From Candidozyma auris (lineage: Eukaryota; Ascomycota; Pichiomycetes; Serinales; Metschnikowiaceae), in assembly GCF_003013715.1 (NCBI RefSeq), contig NC_072813.1, positions 868,001 through 932,000 on the forward strand: a DNA stretch of 64,000 nt. The letters are read 5' to 3'. Position numbers and translations under genes: made by a program. Below are positions 1-8,624 of this stretch, piece by piece. Below the pieces are notes generated by a model, which was not told where the DNA came from, did no database searches, and saw only the letters and a program-made list of their open reading frames with translations. Position 1 is the first letter of the stretch. Each line of letters begins with the position of its first letter.

Positions 1-2532
1 CATAGAGTCTTGAGACAAGTTCGTGACTTTGAAATCGCCCTTCAGGCCATGGACTTTTTGCTTGATGATAGAGGTGAACAGGGCACCGAGCTCTTGAAAA
101 ATGAGCTCGAGAGGCACAAAAAGTCCAACGAGAAAGTTCCAGCAGCGATATTTCCTTTGGCTTTGGGTGTCATGGAGTTCATCGAGGCAACTTTGGGTTT
201 TGAGACGGAAGTCATGAATAGGGCTCACAACACCTTGTCTGAGGCAGAGGAGGCCTCTCTCAACCACTCGAAGTACAACCAAAAGATACACCTTTCTACA
301 TCTCACATATACCCTCCAGGAACCGAGTTTCAGGTCACATATGCTGAGCTGACGTTGCTCAATGCGCTTGTCATGCTCTTGCACGAGAACAACGGTATGA
401 TGGAACAGGCGAAAGCATTGTTCAAATTGAGAAAGGCGTATCAGATCCTCGACGCTACTTTTAAGAAGATCAAGGAGTCTGAGGGGTTGTTTAATCGCAA
501 CTTGGCAAAATTCCGTAAGCAGGCAAACGGCTCTCTGGTTTCTTCAGTTGACTTGCCAGGCTACGATATTCCAAGCTCTACAAGCTCTGCAAATTCCTCT
601 TCCTCAGCGCTTCCAGAGGACATAAAATTATTGAAGAATATGGAGCTGATATACCAAATGAGAAAAGCCAGAATAGAGGGAACAGGTGTCTCTTGCTCGC
701 AAGTCGACCTCTTCGCTGAACTGAATACCCCTTCGTTGTCCTCTAAGACTAGCTTGCCCTCTTTGAAGGAGAACAATGGTATACCATCCGAAAGATTGAA
801 AACACCAGAGCAAAATTTAACGGCAAATGCTGCATTTGCTAGGAAGAATCACGAGAGCTCGTCAGAAGATGAAGAAGATGAGAGCGAGGAATTTTCAGAT
901 GCTGGCGATTCACTTGCAGTTTCTCAAATGAATATAAACGAACATTTTTGTGGAAGAGGCTCGTTGACACCACCAACAACACAATTTGGTGCATCAAGCA
1001 TACTCGATGGCGCAAAGGGCTCATCGGCTGTATCTATAAATACCACAGAGTCGTGCTGCTCCAGAAACGCTCATTTACATGTATCTACTATTGATGAGTT
1101 CATTCACTCAGGTGTGCAATTGTGCTTTGGTATTTTGCAAGTGGTCTTATCCTTGATTCCTCCTGCAATTGGTAAAGTGCTCTCCATAGTTGGATTTAAG
1201 GGCGATAGAGATACCGGCCTTCGTATGCTTTGGAGGACAGCAATCACTGCTAGAAACATTCACGGTGAACTAGCACTCTTGTGCCTTTTGGTTTTTTATG
1301 ATGGTCCCATTCAATTCATCGATGTTGGGTTCCAACTTCCTGGTCGCGAAGATAAAAATATTACAGACATTCTCTCCATATCAGAGAGATCAAGCATCCT
1401 GGACAGCGAACTTACTCAAATCATTAAGAACCCTAATTTATATACAACGCAGATCCTTGGAAAGGCACGTCAACTTTTCCCTCACAATGCCTTGTGGCTC
1501 TTGCAGGAAGGTAGGATGTTAGCTGCACAAGGCAAAATCTACCAGGCAATTGATCTTATGCAATCATTTACGGACGATCCAAACACGAAGATTAACATGG
1601 AGCAGGTGGAAGCGCTTCTCACCTTTGATAGAGCCATGCTTTATGCCTTCACTCACACTTACGATAAAGCGGCAAAAGATTTTCTTAGATTACTTGAGAT
1701 CAACTCTTGGTCTCTGGCGGTATACTTATTTTTCGCTGCTTCTTGTTACTTAGAACAATGGCGTATGATACAATGTGACGAAATCAAGTATGATAGCGAA
1801 GGTGAACGCGAGGAGAAATTGAATTTCTACGCTGAAAAGGCTGATCATTATTTGAAACTAGCACCTACTTATGTTCCTGGTCATGGTCATAATGCTAAAA
1901 AGAAGAAAGGTGGTATTGGGGGTAGCACCAAACAAATGCCATTCGACAAATTCGTTCTTCGCAAGACCAGACATATAGAAGAGAACCAGCGAAAACATCC
2001 AAACTTATCCTATATCGAGTGTGTTGGCACCTCACTTGTCCACGAGCTTGTTTACTTTTGGAATGGCTATAATAGAATGACTCAGGACGATCTCCGTATC
2101 CTGAATCGTATGTTGCATTTTTCAAATGGTCCTTATGCAAAGATTGCTGAGTCCTTTGATGAGGCCATGACGAGAAACTTTTTCGAGGCGATTACTTTGA
2201 GGCAAATGGGCCAGGTGAAGGAGGGATTGACTCAGCTTGACACTGAGGTCATTTCAAAATACGTCTTGCAAGATTCTGCTCACGCTCCCTTCAAATTCCA
2301 GAAGATGACTTATTCGCCATACTTGTACCCTACAGCACTCTATGAAAAAGCGATGTTTGTATGGCTTTTAAAATCAAAGGATGATGCAGGAAGAGCCATC
2401 AATGAAAGTGTCAGCTGGTTGAAGAAAGCGGAGACCACATCTGACATTGGAGACTACGAGTTGAGCAACAGAACCAGTATGCGTATCAAGGCAGCTTCAG
2501 AGAGATTGGAGCTGTTGAAGGAGCAACTATGA
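1..2532 (+). CDS. IML2: IML2-family protein (DUF3808/TPR), 5' end outside window
   Basis: The frame is already open at base 1 (CAT AGA GTC TTG ...), so the start lies outside the window; 843 residues are visible, close to the whole protein. The opening segment (EIALQAMDFLLDD, then GVMEFIEATLGFE) and the C-terminal helical repeats match the fungal Iml2/human TTC39 family (DUF3808), built of TPR-like repeats. A Ser/Glu/Asp-rich low-complexity stretch near residues 285-300 separates the halves. In S. cerevisiae Iml2 is linked to lipid droplets, mitochondria and clearance of protein inclusions; that role is inferred by homology. It converges on GMH1 with only six bases between the two stop codons. 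Confidence 0.85.
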   Translation, partial: HRVLRQVRDFEIALQAMDFLLDDRGEQGTELLKNELERHKKSNEKVPAAIFPLALGVMEFIEATLGFETEVMNRAHNTLSEAEEASLNHSKYNQKIHLSTSHIYPPGTEFQVTYAELTLLNALVMLLHENNGMMEQAKALFKLRKAYQILDATFKKIKESEGLFNRNLAKFRKQANGSLVSSVDLPGYDIPSSTSSANSSSSALPEDIKLLKNMELIYQMRKARIEGTGVSCSQVDLFAELNTPSLSSKTSLPSLKENNGIPSERLKTPEQNLTANAAFARKNHESSSEDEEDESEEFSDAGDSLAVSQMNINEHFCGRGSLTPPTTQFGASSILDGAKGSSAVSINTTESCCSRNAHLHVSTIDEFIHSGVQLCFGILQVVLSLIPPAIGKVLSIVGFKGDRDTGLRMLWRTAITARNIHGELALLCLLVFYDGPIQFIDVGFQLPGREDKNITDILSISERSSILDSELTQIIKNPNLYTTQILGKARQLFPHNALWLLQEGRMLAAQGKIYQAIDLMQSFTDDPNTKINMEQVEALLTFDRAMLYAFTHTYDKAAKDFLRLLEINSWSLAVYLFFAASCYLEQWRMIQCDEIKYDSEGEREEKLNFYAEKADHYLKLAPTYVPGHGHNAKKKKGGIGGSTKQMPFDKFVLRKTRHIEENQRKHPNLSYIECVGTSLVHELVYFWNGYNRMTQDDLRILNRMLHFSNGPYAKIAESFDEAMTRNFFEAITLRQMGQVKEGLTQLDTEVISKYVLQDSAHAPFKFQKMTYSPYLYPTALYEKAMFVWLLKSKDDAGRAINESVSWLKKAETTSDIGDYELSNRTSMRIKAASERLELLKEQL

Positions 2533-2538
2533 TGAGGT

Positions 2539-3498
2539 TTAGTTGAAGTAGTTATCTACCATCGTGTAAGCGACATTAACGCGGAAGGCAACGGTGAGTA
2601 TCCAAACAATCGCCAACAAAGGTAGAATGCCAGCGATAATTATGAGCTGTAGTACTTTGGCAGGATTTGTTCCAGAGCCTGATCTTGTGACGGTTAGGCT
2701 GTTGAAAAAGGGAAGGGAATTGAAGCCGTAAAAAGTGATGACGAAGTAGTAACCGACCGCCCCAAAGTACAATGTATTTCCCAACAATAGAGAGATGAAC
2801 GATTTCTTGCTGTTTATAAGCGGTAGTAAGAAGAACTGCAACAAGTATAATAGACACCAGATCATTAGGAAGGAATTGCAATGAACGTCAAAGCAAAAGG
2901 TCCAGTCGATGTAGTTGACATTGTACCTTGAAGCAGCTGAGAATGCATGCGGGATAGAAAACAGTGGATTGGCAAGCTTATTGGTGAGAAGCCACAGAAT
3001 CGTGGCGATGAAGAATCCCGTCAAGTAGAAGTCTATGCATACCATATTAAAGATCAACTTCACAATATCCCAAAAATGAGGCAGGTAAGCAGCACCCCAC
3101 GCAATTGCACTCACAGATAGAAGCACCGTAAGCAATATCAAGAAGGATGGGTCATCTCTGGCGTAAGAAGACTTGCGGCTATTTTGCTGCTTGTAGGTAT
3201 AGTTTGATCTGTACATCTTTTTAGGGTTCACGATCAAGTGGAACACCTCCCATGTTGCTGTTTCAAAGTCAAGGGTTTTGGGCTTGAAGAGTCTTTTGAA
3301 CAATCTTTTCCAATTGCCCAACACTCCAAGTCTATCAGGAGTTCTAGCTGGAGCAAACGCACTAGTTGTATTTCTTGAGGACGACTCGGCAAACGAAGTT
3401 GCCGAAATTGAACCAGGCGTTTTGAACTCTCGAGGCAGACTGGCTGCCTGAGGAAACAAGTCCTGATAGGCATAAGGTAAATTGCCTCGTTTGCTCAT
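2539..3498 (-). CDS. GMH1: UNC-50 family Golgi membrane protein Gmh1
   Basis: A 319-residue multi-pass membrane protein. The first ~75 residues are polar; then come the UNC-50 landmarks: VNPKKMYRSNYTYKQ, ARDDPSFLILLTVLLSVSAIAWG, an FDVHCNSF motif, a GNTLYFGAVGYYFVITFYG segment and a final hydrophobic helix. At least five membrane segments are visible. Gmh1 is a Golgi protein that binds the Arf-GEF Gea1 and affects vesicle trafficking and lipid asymmetry. The ATG at 3496-3498 gives the usual family length. A TTTTGCACCCAACC element lies about 270 bases upstream (3765-3778). In S. cerevisiae the orthologue (YKR030W) is next to SET3, which here lies 10 kb away. Confidence 0.9.
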   Translation of the reverse strand: MSKRGNLPYAYQDLFPQAASLPREFKTPGSISATSFAESSSRNTTSAFAPARTPDRLGVLGNWKRLFKRLFKPKTLDFETATWEVFHLIVNPKKMYRSNYTYKQQNSRKSSYARDDPSFLILLTVLLSVSAIAWGAAYLPHFWDIVKLIFNMVCIDFYLTGFFIATILWLLTNKLANPLFSIPHAFSAASRYNVNYIDWTFCFDVHCNSFLMIWCLLYLLQFFLLPLINSKKSFISLLLGNTLYFGAVGYYFVITFYGFNSLPFFNSLTVTRSGSGTNPAKVLQLIIIAGILPLLAIVWILTVAFRVNVAYTMVDNYFN

Positions 3499-4053
3499 TT
3501 GAGGTTTATTTGGCGAGAAGGCTTGAATTGGCTGAGTATACGTTCATATGAGATCAAGGTGCGAACAAGGAACTGTGAGACATGAGAGTGTATGTGACGC
3601 AAAAGGAGGAAAGATGAATAGGAAAAGATAAAGAGAACATGAGGATTTGTTGTGAACGATTTGGGCTTGTGTTACGTATCCGTTGATTCTTGAAGCGTGC
3701 TACACCTAATTGAATATTTGAAGCTTATATCTGTTGTGGGTTGGTTGTAGAAGATTGTACGAGCTTTTGCACCCAACCGTGAAAAAGGGAGGTTTGTAAT
3801 GTACGAGATTCTCTTGGATCACTATAAGATACGGCAACAGGTATTCCTGTAATTCTGAACACCTGAATGAGAGATATGTTAAGGTGTAAGATGAAATTAT
3901 GTATTCATAACGTCAACACTAATTCTCTCTCAATTCGTGAATGCAGTCACCGGAAATGCAGACAAAGAGGTATTTGATTATTTTCTACTTCTTCACATAT
4001 GCACCAAGAGCTTTCTCTTCAATCGCTGGAAGCTACAGCCTTAGAAGACTAAG
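3499..4053. other. Intergenic: GMH1 promoter side and 3' flank of the next gene
   Basis: This stretch of 555 bases has no convincing gene. It contains a TTTTGCACCCAACC element at 3765-3778 that resembles the recurrent promoter motif of this window. Open frames crossing 3941-4384 on the plus strand are antisense to the neighbouring gene and show no family features. Confidence 0.5.
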
Positions 4054-4716
4054 CTACTCACTTCTATCCTCTAGCAACGGGCGAATCGCAAAAATCTCAT
4101 ACAAGAGACAGTACAAATGCAAAGCCCAATACTGCGTCATTGGCGCTTCTTTCAACACGTTGCCGACCATGACATGCCACAAGGCAAACATCGCCGCAAG
4201 AATCGGGTGTCTTCTGCGAAGATCCCTGAATGAAAGCACCTCATATCCTGTTGGAGCGTACCCAGGATCGGAGAAGAAGGAGCGGCCCCGAGGAGAGTCT
4301 ACGCCGAGCAATTCGTCAATATGCGGTCGTAAGAGTGGATACTGGGCAACGCTGCGCTCGAAATCTCTAATTTGGGCTCTGTAAAAGACATAGTCGATGA
4401 GCATGACTTCATTTTCATCTTGCCTCACAACTGATGCATTAGCAGACATCGTTGAGTACCTGAACAGTCCTCTAATCCTGGAGAAATGGCCGATTTGATG
4501 GCGTCTAGCACGAAACTCGGTCGGATAACTGCGAATTGGCTGGGTATCATAATCAAGGGCCCATTCATTACTGCCACCGGTACTGCTTCCGCTGATTTCG
4601 TCATCGTTACCATTATCGTTATCGTCGTCGCTATTGTGGCCCTCGTTGTCGTTATTATGATTCAGACTCTGCCTAGCCGCCTTGTCGGATCTAGCTGAGT
4701 TCGTAGGGAGTTTCAT
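4054..4716 (-). CDS. Unrecognised protein with acidic Asn/Asp-rich N-terminus
   Basis: I do not recognise this protein. The frame stays open to an ATG at 4830, but I prefer the ATG at 4714-4716 (MKLPTNSARSD, 220 residues) because a TTTTTTGCACCC element, a variant of the recurrent promoter motif, lies only ~35 bases further upstream. Residues ~15-45 form a low-complexity Asn/Asp/Glu stretch (DDDNDNGNDDE). The C-terminal half looks folded: SFRDLRRRHPILAAMFALWHVMVGNVLKEAP, then a hydrophobic helix (YWALHLYCLLYEIFAI). It could be a small tail-anchored or peripheral membrane protein, but nothing decides this. A gap of ~200 bases separates it from the next minus-strand gene. Confidence 0.6.
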   Translation of the reverse strand: MKLPTNSARSDKAARQSLNHNNDNEGHNSDDDNDNGNDDEISGSSTGGSNEWALDYDTQPIRSYPTEFRARRHQIGHFSRIRGLFRYSTMSANASVVRQDENEVMLIDYVFYRAQIRDFERSVAQYPLLRPHIDELLGVDSPRGRSFFSDPGYAPTGYEVLSFRDLRRRHPILAAMFALWHVMVGNVLKEAPMTQYWALHLYCLLYEIFAIRPLLEDRSE

Positions 4717-4920
4717 AGCTCGAAAAGGAATAATTGTGATAAGATAAACTTTGGGTGCAAAAAAGCTCGCAGCCCTCATAGCACCGAGGAAGTAGTGGAT
4801 GCAAATGACACCCCTGCGAGGTACAAACATATTTTGGTGTTCGTGAATTCAATGGCTGAAGTAGATATTAAGAATACTTGCATGAAATACCTCAAGCGTG
4901 GAAAAGAAAATTTGGGCTAT

Positions 4921-6177
4921 TCAACCTTCACTCTGCTCTCTGGAGATGTGTGCTCTCAGCGCCATGTGGGACATGTTTAGCTTCCGCCTATCACCCAGAT
5001 AAATGTCTTCCTCGTCGTAATCTATAATGGTATTAGGCTCTAAGTTCCCATCAAACCTTTCGTGAAACTCAGTGTTCCACATTTCCTTGAGGTACTCGTC
5101 TTTGTCCTCCCGCCTCACTAAATTTGGCTCTGCCTTCTTCTGTGATCTCAACGGCCGCCTTTGTATACTTCCTAGTACACCTGCTGTACAACTCAAAGTA
5201 GACTTCAGATCTTCGTCTATATGATTAGAAAATCGGAGTCTTATCAGAGTCCATGCTGTGAGGAGTGCTTCATTCTGTATCTTGACCGCATGGTCAAGCA
5301 GCTGAGTGACCACCAGTGCCTCTTGCTCTTCTTGATGCTGTTTGAGATCTAGCATACGCTGCTGTGTTCTGTTTGCCGCCGGAATCGATCTTCGTTGGCT
5401 CGTGCAAGTGACCAAGTTCTGAAAGTCTTGAATGTCTTGTACGATTTGAAAAATTGTCGGCAGGTTTGACGATGCATTAACTTCCTCAGCGTCACCAGTA
5501 GCGAGTGCACGATCACTGTCAATGTGTTCAAGTGATGATATTTCGTCTTCTTCACCACTTGTATCCAGCTCACTCTCATACCGAGGCATTGGCACGAGGG
5601 TATTCATGGATGCGTGGCTATGCGTTTTCGTTGGACGACTGGATTGACACAGACTTTTGCTTCTTAGCGACAGGGCATTGGAGCGTATTCTAGGCGTCTC
5701 GACAACCGAAGTCTCTTCTGATCTTCGATCTGTCGATATATCTTGTGAGTGAAAGGATGGTTGTTTGATCTGTGTGAGTGGTGACACATTAGGCTTCTTG
5801 AGAATTTGTGGTTGATGTACTTTGCCACTAGACTCCGCAGGATTATAGTCTATACGGAAGTTGTCCCATCGTTTGTTTGTTCTATGTGAATGCAGCGGAG
5901 GATTGAGTGAATGAGGGGGGCCATTGTCTATGACCATGGGAATATTTTTGCTTGGAGGAGCCATGGAACGTGAAGCATCCAAAATTTTAGTAGAGCTGTG
6001 TTTGATTTGATCGTTTCGTATTGCTTTTTGTAGTAGTTCACCTGATCCATGCGGTTTGTGAGGTAGCTGCGTCGAATGAGATCGCTGAGGCGATTTGCCA
6101 ACTGTTTTGTTGAGTTGATGAACTGTCGTGGTGGAGCTTGCCCTCATTAGTGGCCTGCCACGGGCCTGATCAAACAT
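4921..6177 (-). CDS. Unrecognised Ser/His-rich, largely disordered protein
   Basis: A 418-residue protein I cannot assign. The N-terminal ~210 residues are rich in Ser, Pro, His and Thr and look disordered. An acidic patch (LDTSGEEDEISSLE) follows, then a probably helical core at ~235-330 (IFQIVQDIQDFQNLV, LDLKQHQEEQEALVVTQLL, NEALLTAWTLIRLRF). The C-terminus carries IIDYDEEDIYLGDRRKLNMSHMALRAHI, which looks like the most conserved part. A scaffold or regulatory role is possible but only a guess. Upstream, 6426-6436 holds overlapping CACGTGAC and TGACTCA sites (Cbf1- and Gcn4-type). Confidence 0.6.
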   Translation of the reverse strand: MFDQARGRPLMRASSTTTVHQLNKTVGKSPQRSHSTQLPHKPHGSGELLQKAIRNDQIKHSSTKILDASRSMAPPSKNIPMVIDNGPPHSLNPPLHSHRTNKRWDNFRIDYNPAESSGKVHQPQILKKPNVSPLTQIKQPSFHSQDISTDRRSEETSVVETPRIRSNALSLRSKSLCQSSRPTKTHSHASMNTLVPMPRYESELDTSGEEDEISSLEHIDSDRALATGDAEEVNASSNLPTIFQIVQDIQDFQNLVTCTSQRRSIPAANRTQQRMLDLKQHQEEQEALVVTQLLDHAVKIQNEALLTAWTLIRLRFSNHIDEDLKSTLSCTAGVLGSIQRRPLRSQKKAEPNLVRREDKDEYLKEMWNTEFHERFDGNLEPNTIIDYDEEDIYLGDRRKLNMSHMALRAHISREQSEG

Positions 6178-6524
6178 TGACTATTTTATGGGAACTCAAC
6201 TCGTTTAGAAAAAGTTGGCGTTGGCGTGCTGCGTAGTCGTATCAAGGTGACCCGGTATCAACTGCTGCGCGCACTAGACCCTTAAACACGCAAATGAAAC
6301 GCAATGGTAAGAATCGAAACGCAAAAAAGTCTGTGTTTTAAATGGATTTTCTTTTCTCTTCGCTTTCTTCTCCTGACCCTGCTTTCCTTAAACCGCCAGA
6401 ACTCGGCCATTTCAGATCTTATCTCCACGTGACTCATGAAAAGTGATTATATGCGCATCTTTCATTGGGTCCTGCAGAATCTCTTATCTATTGCCCATTC
6501 CGTTTAGTCTGGGTAAGCTCGCGC
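6178..6524. promoter_or_regulatory. Intergenic with composite CACGTGACTCA site
   Basis: 347 bases between two minus-strand genes. The sequence at 6426-6436 contains CACGTGAC (Cbf1 core) overlapping TGACTCA (Gcn4 core), about 250 bases upstream of the unrecognised gene at 4921-6177. No coding frame is seen. Factor assignment is by consensus only. Confidence 0.4.
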
Positions 6525-8372
6525 CTACTTGATTTCCTTAAAGATCAATGAGCCGTCGCTGATGCCGTGATTGGCACACTCCACCAAGAGACGCTGTCGT
6601 TTGGCAATTAATGCAGATAAATGCACGATCTTGGACTTCTTCTTCGTAAGAGCTTGCATGATGTTCTCCTCTGATTGTTTCTTTTTCTTCTCCACGCCAA
6701 CATCTTCGAAGATTCTCGAAAGTGCTTCTACAGTTTCATTGAGATAGTCTTGCATCCCCTCAAAGATATCACAGTAGTTGCTCTTCTCAAGATAAAATGT
6801 AAATGCGTAAGTCCACATCAATGTTCGCCTTCCACAAATGAGGCTTCGAATCGCATCAGACATGAACTGGGCATCGTTCCACGACACATTCTTTTTGCTG
6901 TTGTGAGTCTGAGATTTCATATACAAGAGCATGTAGCGATGTATATTGGCAAGAGTACGTTCGTCACCCTTCATGGAATGCTGATGAACAGAAAAGCGCT
7001 TGTAGTAATGCAAATAACGTGCAAGAGCGTTCTGCTTCTGTAACTTGCCGGAGGTGTCTTCCTTTCGTTCCTTGTAGCGGTTACAAGACCAATGGGATTG
7101 GGTATGCTGCCTCCAATCATGTAAGCAAATCCAGCAGAATTCAAATCTACAATGTTGGCAAAGCATATGGTTGCAACCACCATTCTTTTCGATCAGCGAA
7201 GAGCACTTGGGACAGTTTTGGGTGTTGGCTTCGATCCAATTAGCTGTCTCTGAGTCGTCCTGGCATCGCTTGACCCACTTCGCAGTGATGTCACAAGGAC
7301 ATGGAAGATGGTTTTCGAACTGACAGTCGAAGCAGAACTCGTGCGAGGCAGGACAGCGGACGACTGGCACATTAGTCAAGAGATTGGTCTTCTTGTAATC
7401 ATAATCATGGGGCCTGGTGTCCTTTGAGAGCTCTACAAAGTTCTCACAATCCACAGCAGGGCACCACTTGTAGCGACTGCGTGCACCGTCGAGGGAGAGC
7501 TTTGCTGCAGCTCGAAGAAGCAGATTTCTCAGGAGCGGATCCTGAGCATCGTCGGGCCTGCTCTCATTGGCAAACTCCACGCCATCAAACTGAAGATCGT
7601 ACTCATTTATCACGCTTAACTCATAATTTTTGAAGTCAGCCTCTGCGAAGGTCGAATCTTGACTCTCACTTGAGCTACTACTGCCACTCAGCTTCAATTC
7701 AATCACATCCACCTCAGTGGAGATTCCATTCTGTAGAATCTTCTCAACATCCGTATGGTACAAGGACTTGCTGCACAGGGGCTCCATGCATCTGATGAGC
7801 TCGCCTTTGCCCACATAGATGTGCAAGTATTGACTGTAGCATGGTACACAGAACTCGTGCCCACACGAGAGCAGAAACGTATCCAAGGGGCCAGACTCAC
7901 AGCAAATCATACACATAAAGTCCAGGCCCTTTGTGGTGATTGGGTAGACAGCGTTAACATTCTCAGAAAGCCCACATCTCTCACGAAGGCGGTTCAGATT
8001 ATCGAAAAAGTCACTCGTAAGTTCATCCACCAGCCACTTCTTGTAGTGCAACATGACAAGAAGCTCATCAAGCGAGAGTCCAGGAATGACAGTATCTGAA
8101 AGTTTTCTGGCAGGCATAACGAACCGCTCCATAATATACCAATTGACCTTCATTGATCTGTAACGACACTGACACAAATGGTTCAGCGAGGGCTTTTGCC
8201 ATAACAATCTGCTTTCAACAGGCGGCGCTTCAACATCTTGCTCTATGTTTGTCGGAGAACCCTCATCGCTATCCGCTTCGAACAGTATCATCAGGTTATC
8301 GTCATCTTCATAGTCGAAGCTGTTAACGGACTCAGCGGACGCCACGGACTCGTCGTCGTCGGAGTGGGGCAT
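6525..8372 (-). CDS. HEL1: RBR (RING-IBR-RING) E3 ubiquitin ligase, Ariadne type
   Basis: A 615-residue protein with the RBR order: RING1 near residues 153-200 (CMICC, CGHEFCVPCY), IBR near 300-365 (YKWCPAVDCENFVEL, CPASHEFCFDCQF) and RING2 near 392-427 (CPKCSSLIEKNGGCNHMLC, FEFCWICLHDW), followed by an Ariadne-type helical tail. The RING2 cysteine in GGCNHM is the expected catalytic thioester cysteine. The N-terminus is acidic and Ser-rich. The order and spacing match S. cerevisiae Hel1 (YKR017C), a ligase implicated in turnover of excess histones. An insert of ~50 Ser/Glu/Asp-rich residues between RING1 and IBR makes it longer than Hel1 (551 residues). In S. cerevisiae HEL1 neighbours IML2, also found here. 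Confidence 0.88.
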   Translation of the reverse strand: MPHSDDDESVASAESVNSFDYEDDDNLMILFEADSDEGSPTNIEQDVEAPPVESRLLWQKPSLNHLCQCRYRSMKVNWYIMERFVMPARKLSDTVIPGLSLDELLVMLHYKKWLVDELTSDFFDNLNRLRERCGLSENVNAVYPITTKGLDFMCMICCESGPLDTFLLSCGHEFCVPCYSQYLHIYVGKGELIRCMEPLCSKSLYHTDVEKILQNGISTEVDVIELKLSGSSSSSESQDSTFAEADFKNYELSVINEYDLQFDGVEFANESRPDDAQDPLLRNLLLRAAAKLSLDGARSRYKWCPAVDCENFVELSKDTRPHDYDYKKTNLLTNVPVVRCPASHEFCFDCQFENHLPCPCDITAKWVKRCQDDSETANWIEANTQNCPKCSSLIEKNGGCNHMLCQHCRFEFCWICLHDWRQHTQSHWSCNRYKERKEDTSGKLQKQNALARYLHYYKRFSVHQHSMKGDERTLANIHRYMLLYMKSQTHNSKKNVSWNDAQFMSDAIRSLICGRRTLMWTYAFTFYLEKSNYCDIFEGMQDYLNETVEALSRIFEDVGVEKKKKQSEENIMQALTKKKSKIVHLSALIAKRQRLLVECANHGISDGSLIFKEIK

Positions 8373-8624
8373 GAATAAATAAAATTGTGACTACCTTAGG
8401 GATTCTATAAGAGGAATCTGGAGTTCAACAATGTCACAAATGCAAAGGTATGAGTTGGTTTGAGGATGAGTTGATCGAGGTGTAGTTGGGTGATCTACGT
8501 TCGCAGCCTTATTGGCATGCATACGAAGGCGTTCATGGGGTCTGGGGAAGAGACGACTTCAAGAGAGATCTATGAAGGTGAGATGGGAAAATACATACAC
8601 TTTGATTGATTATCGTTTACTGAG

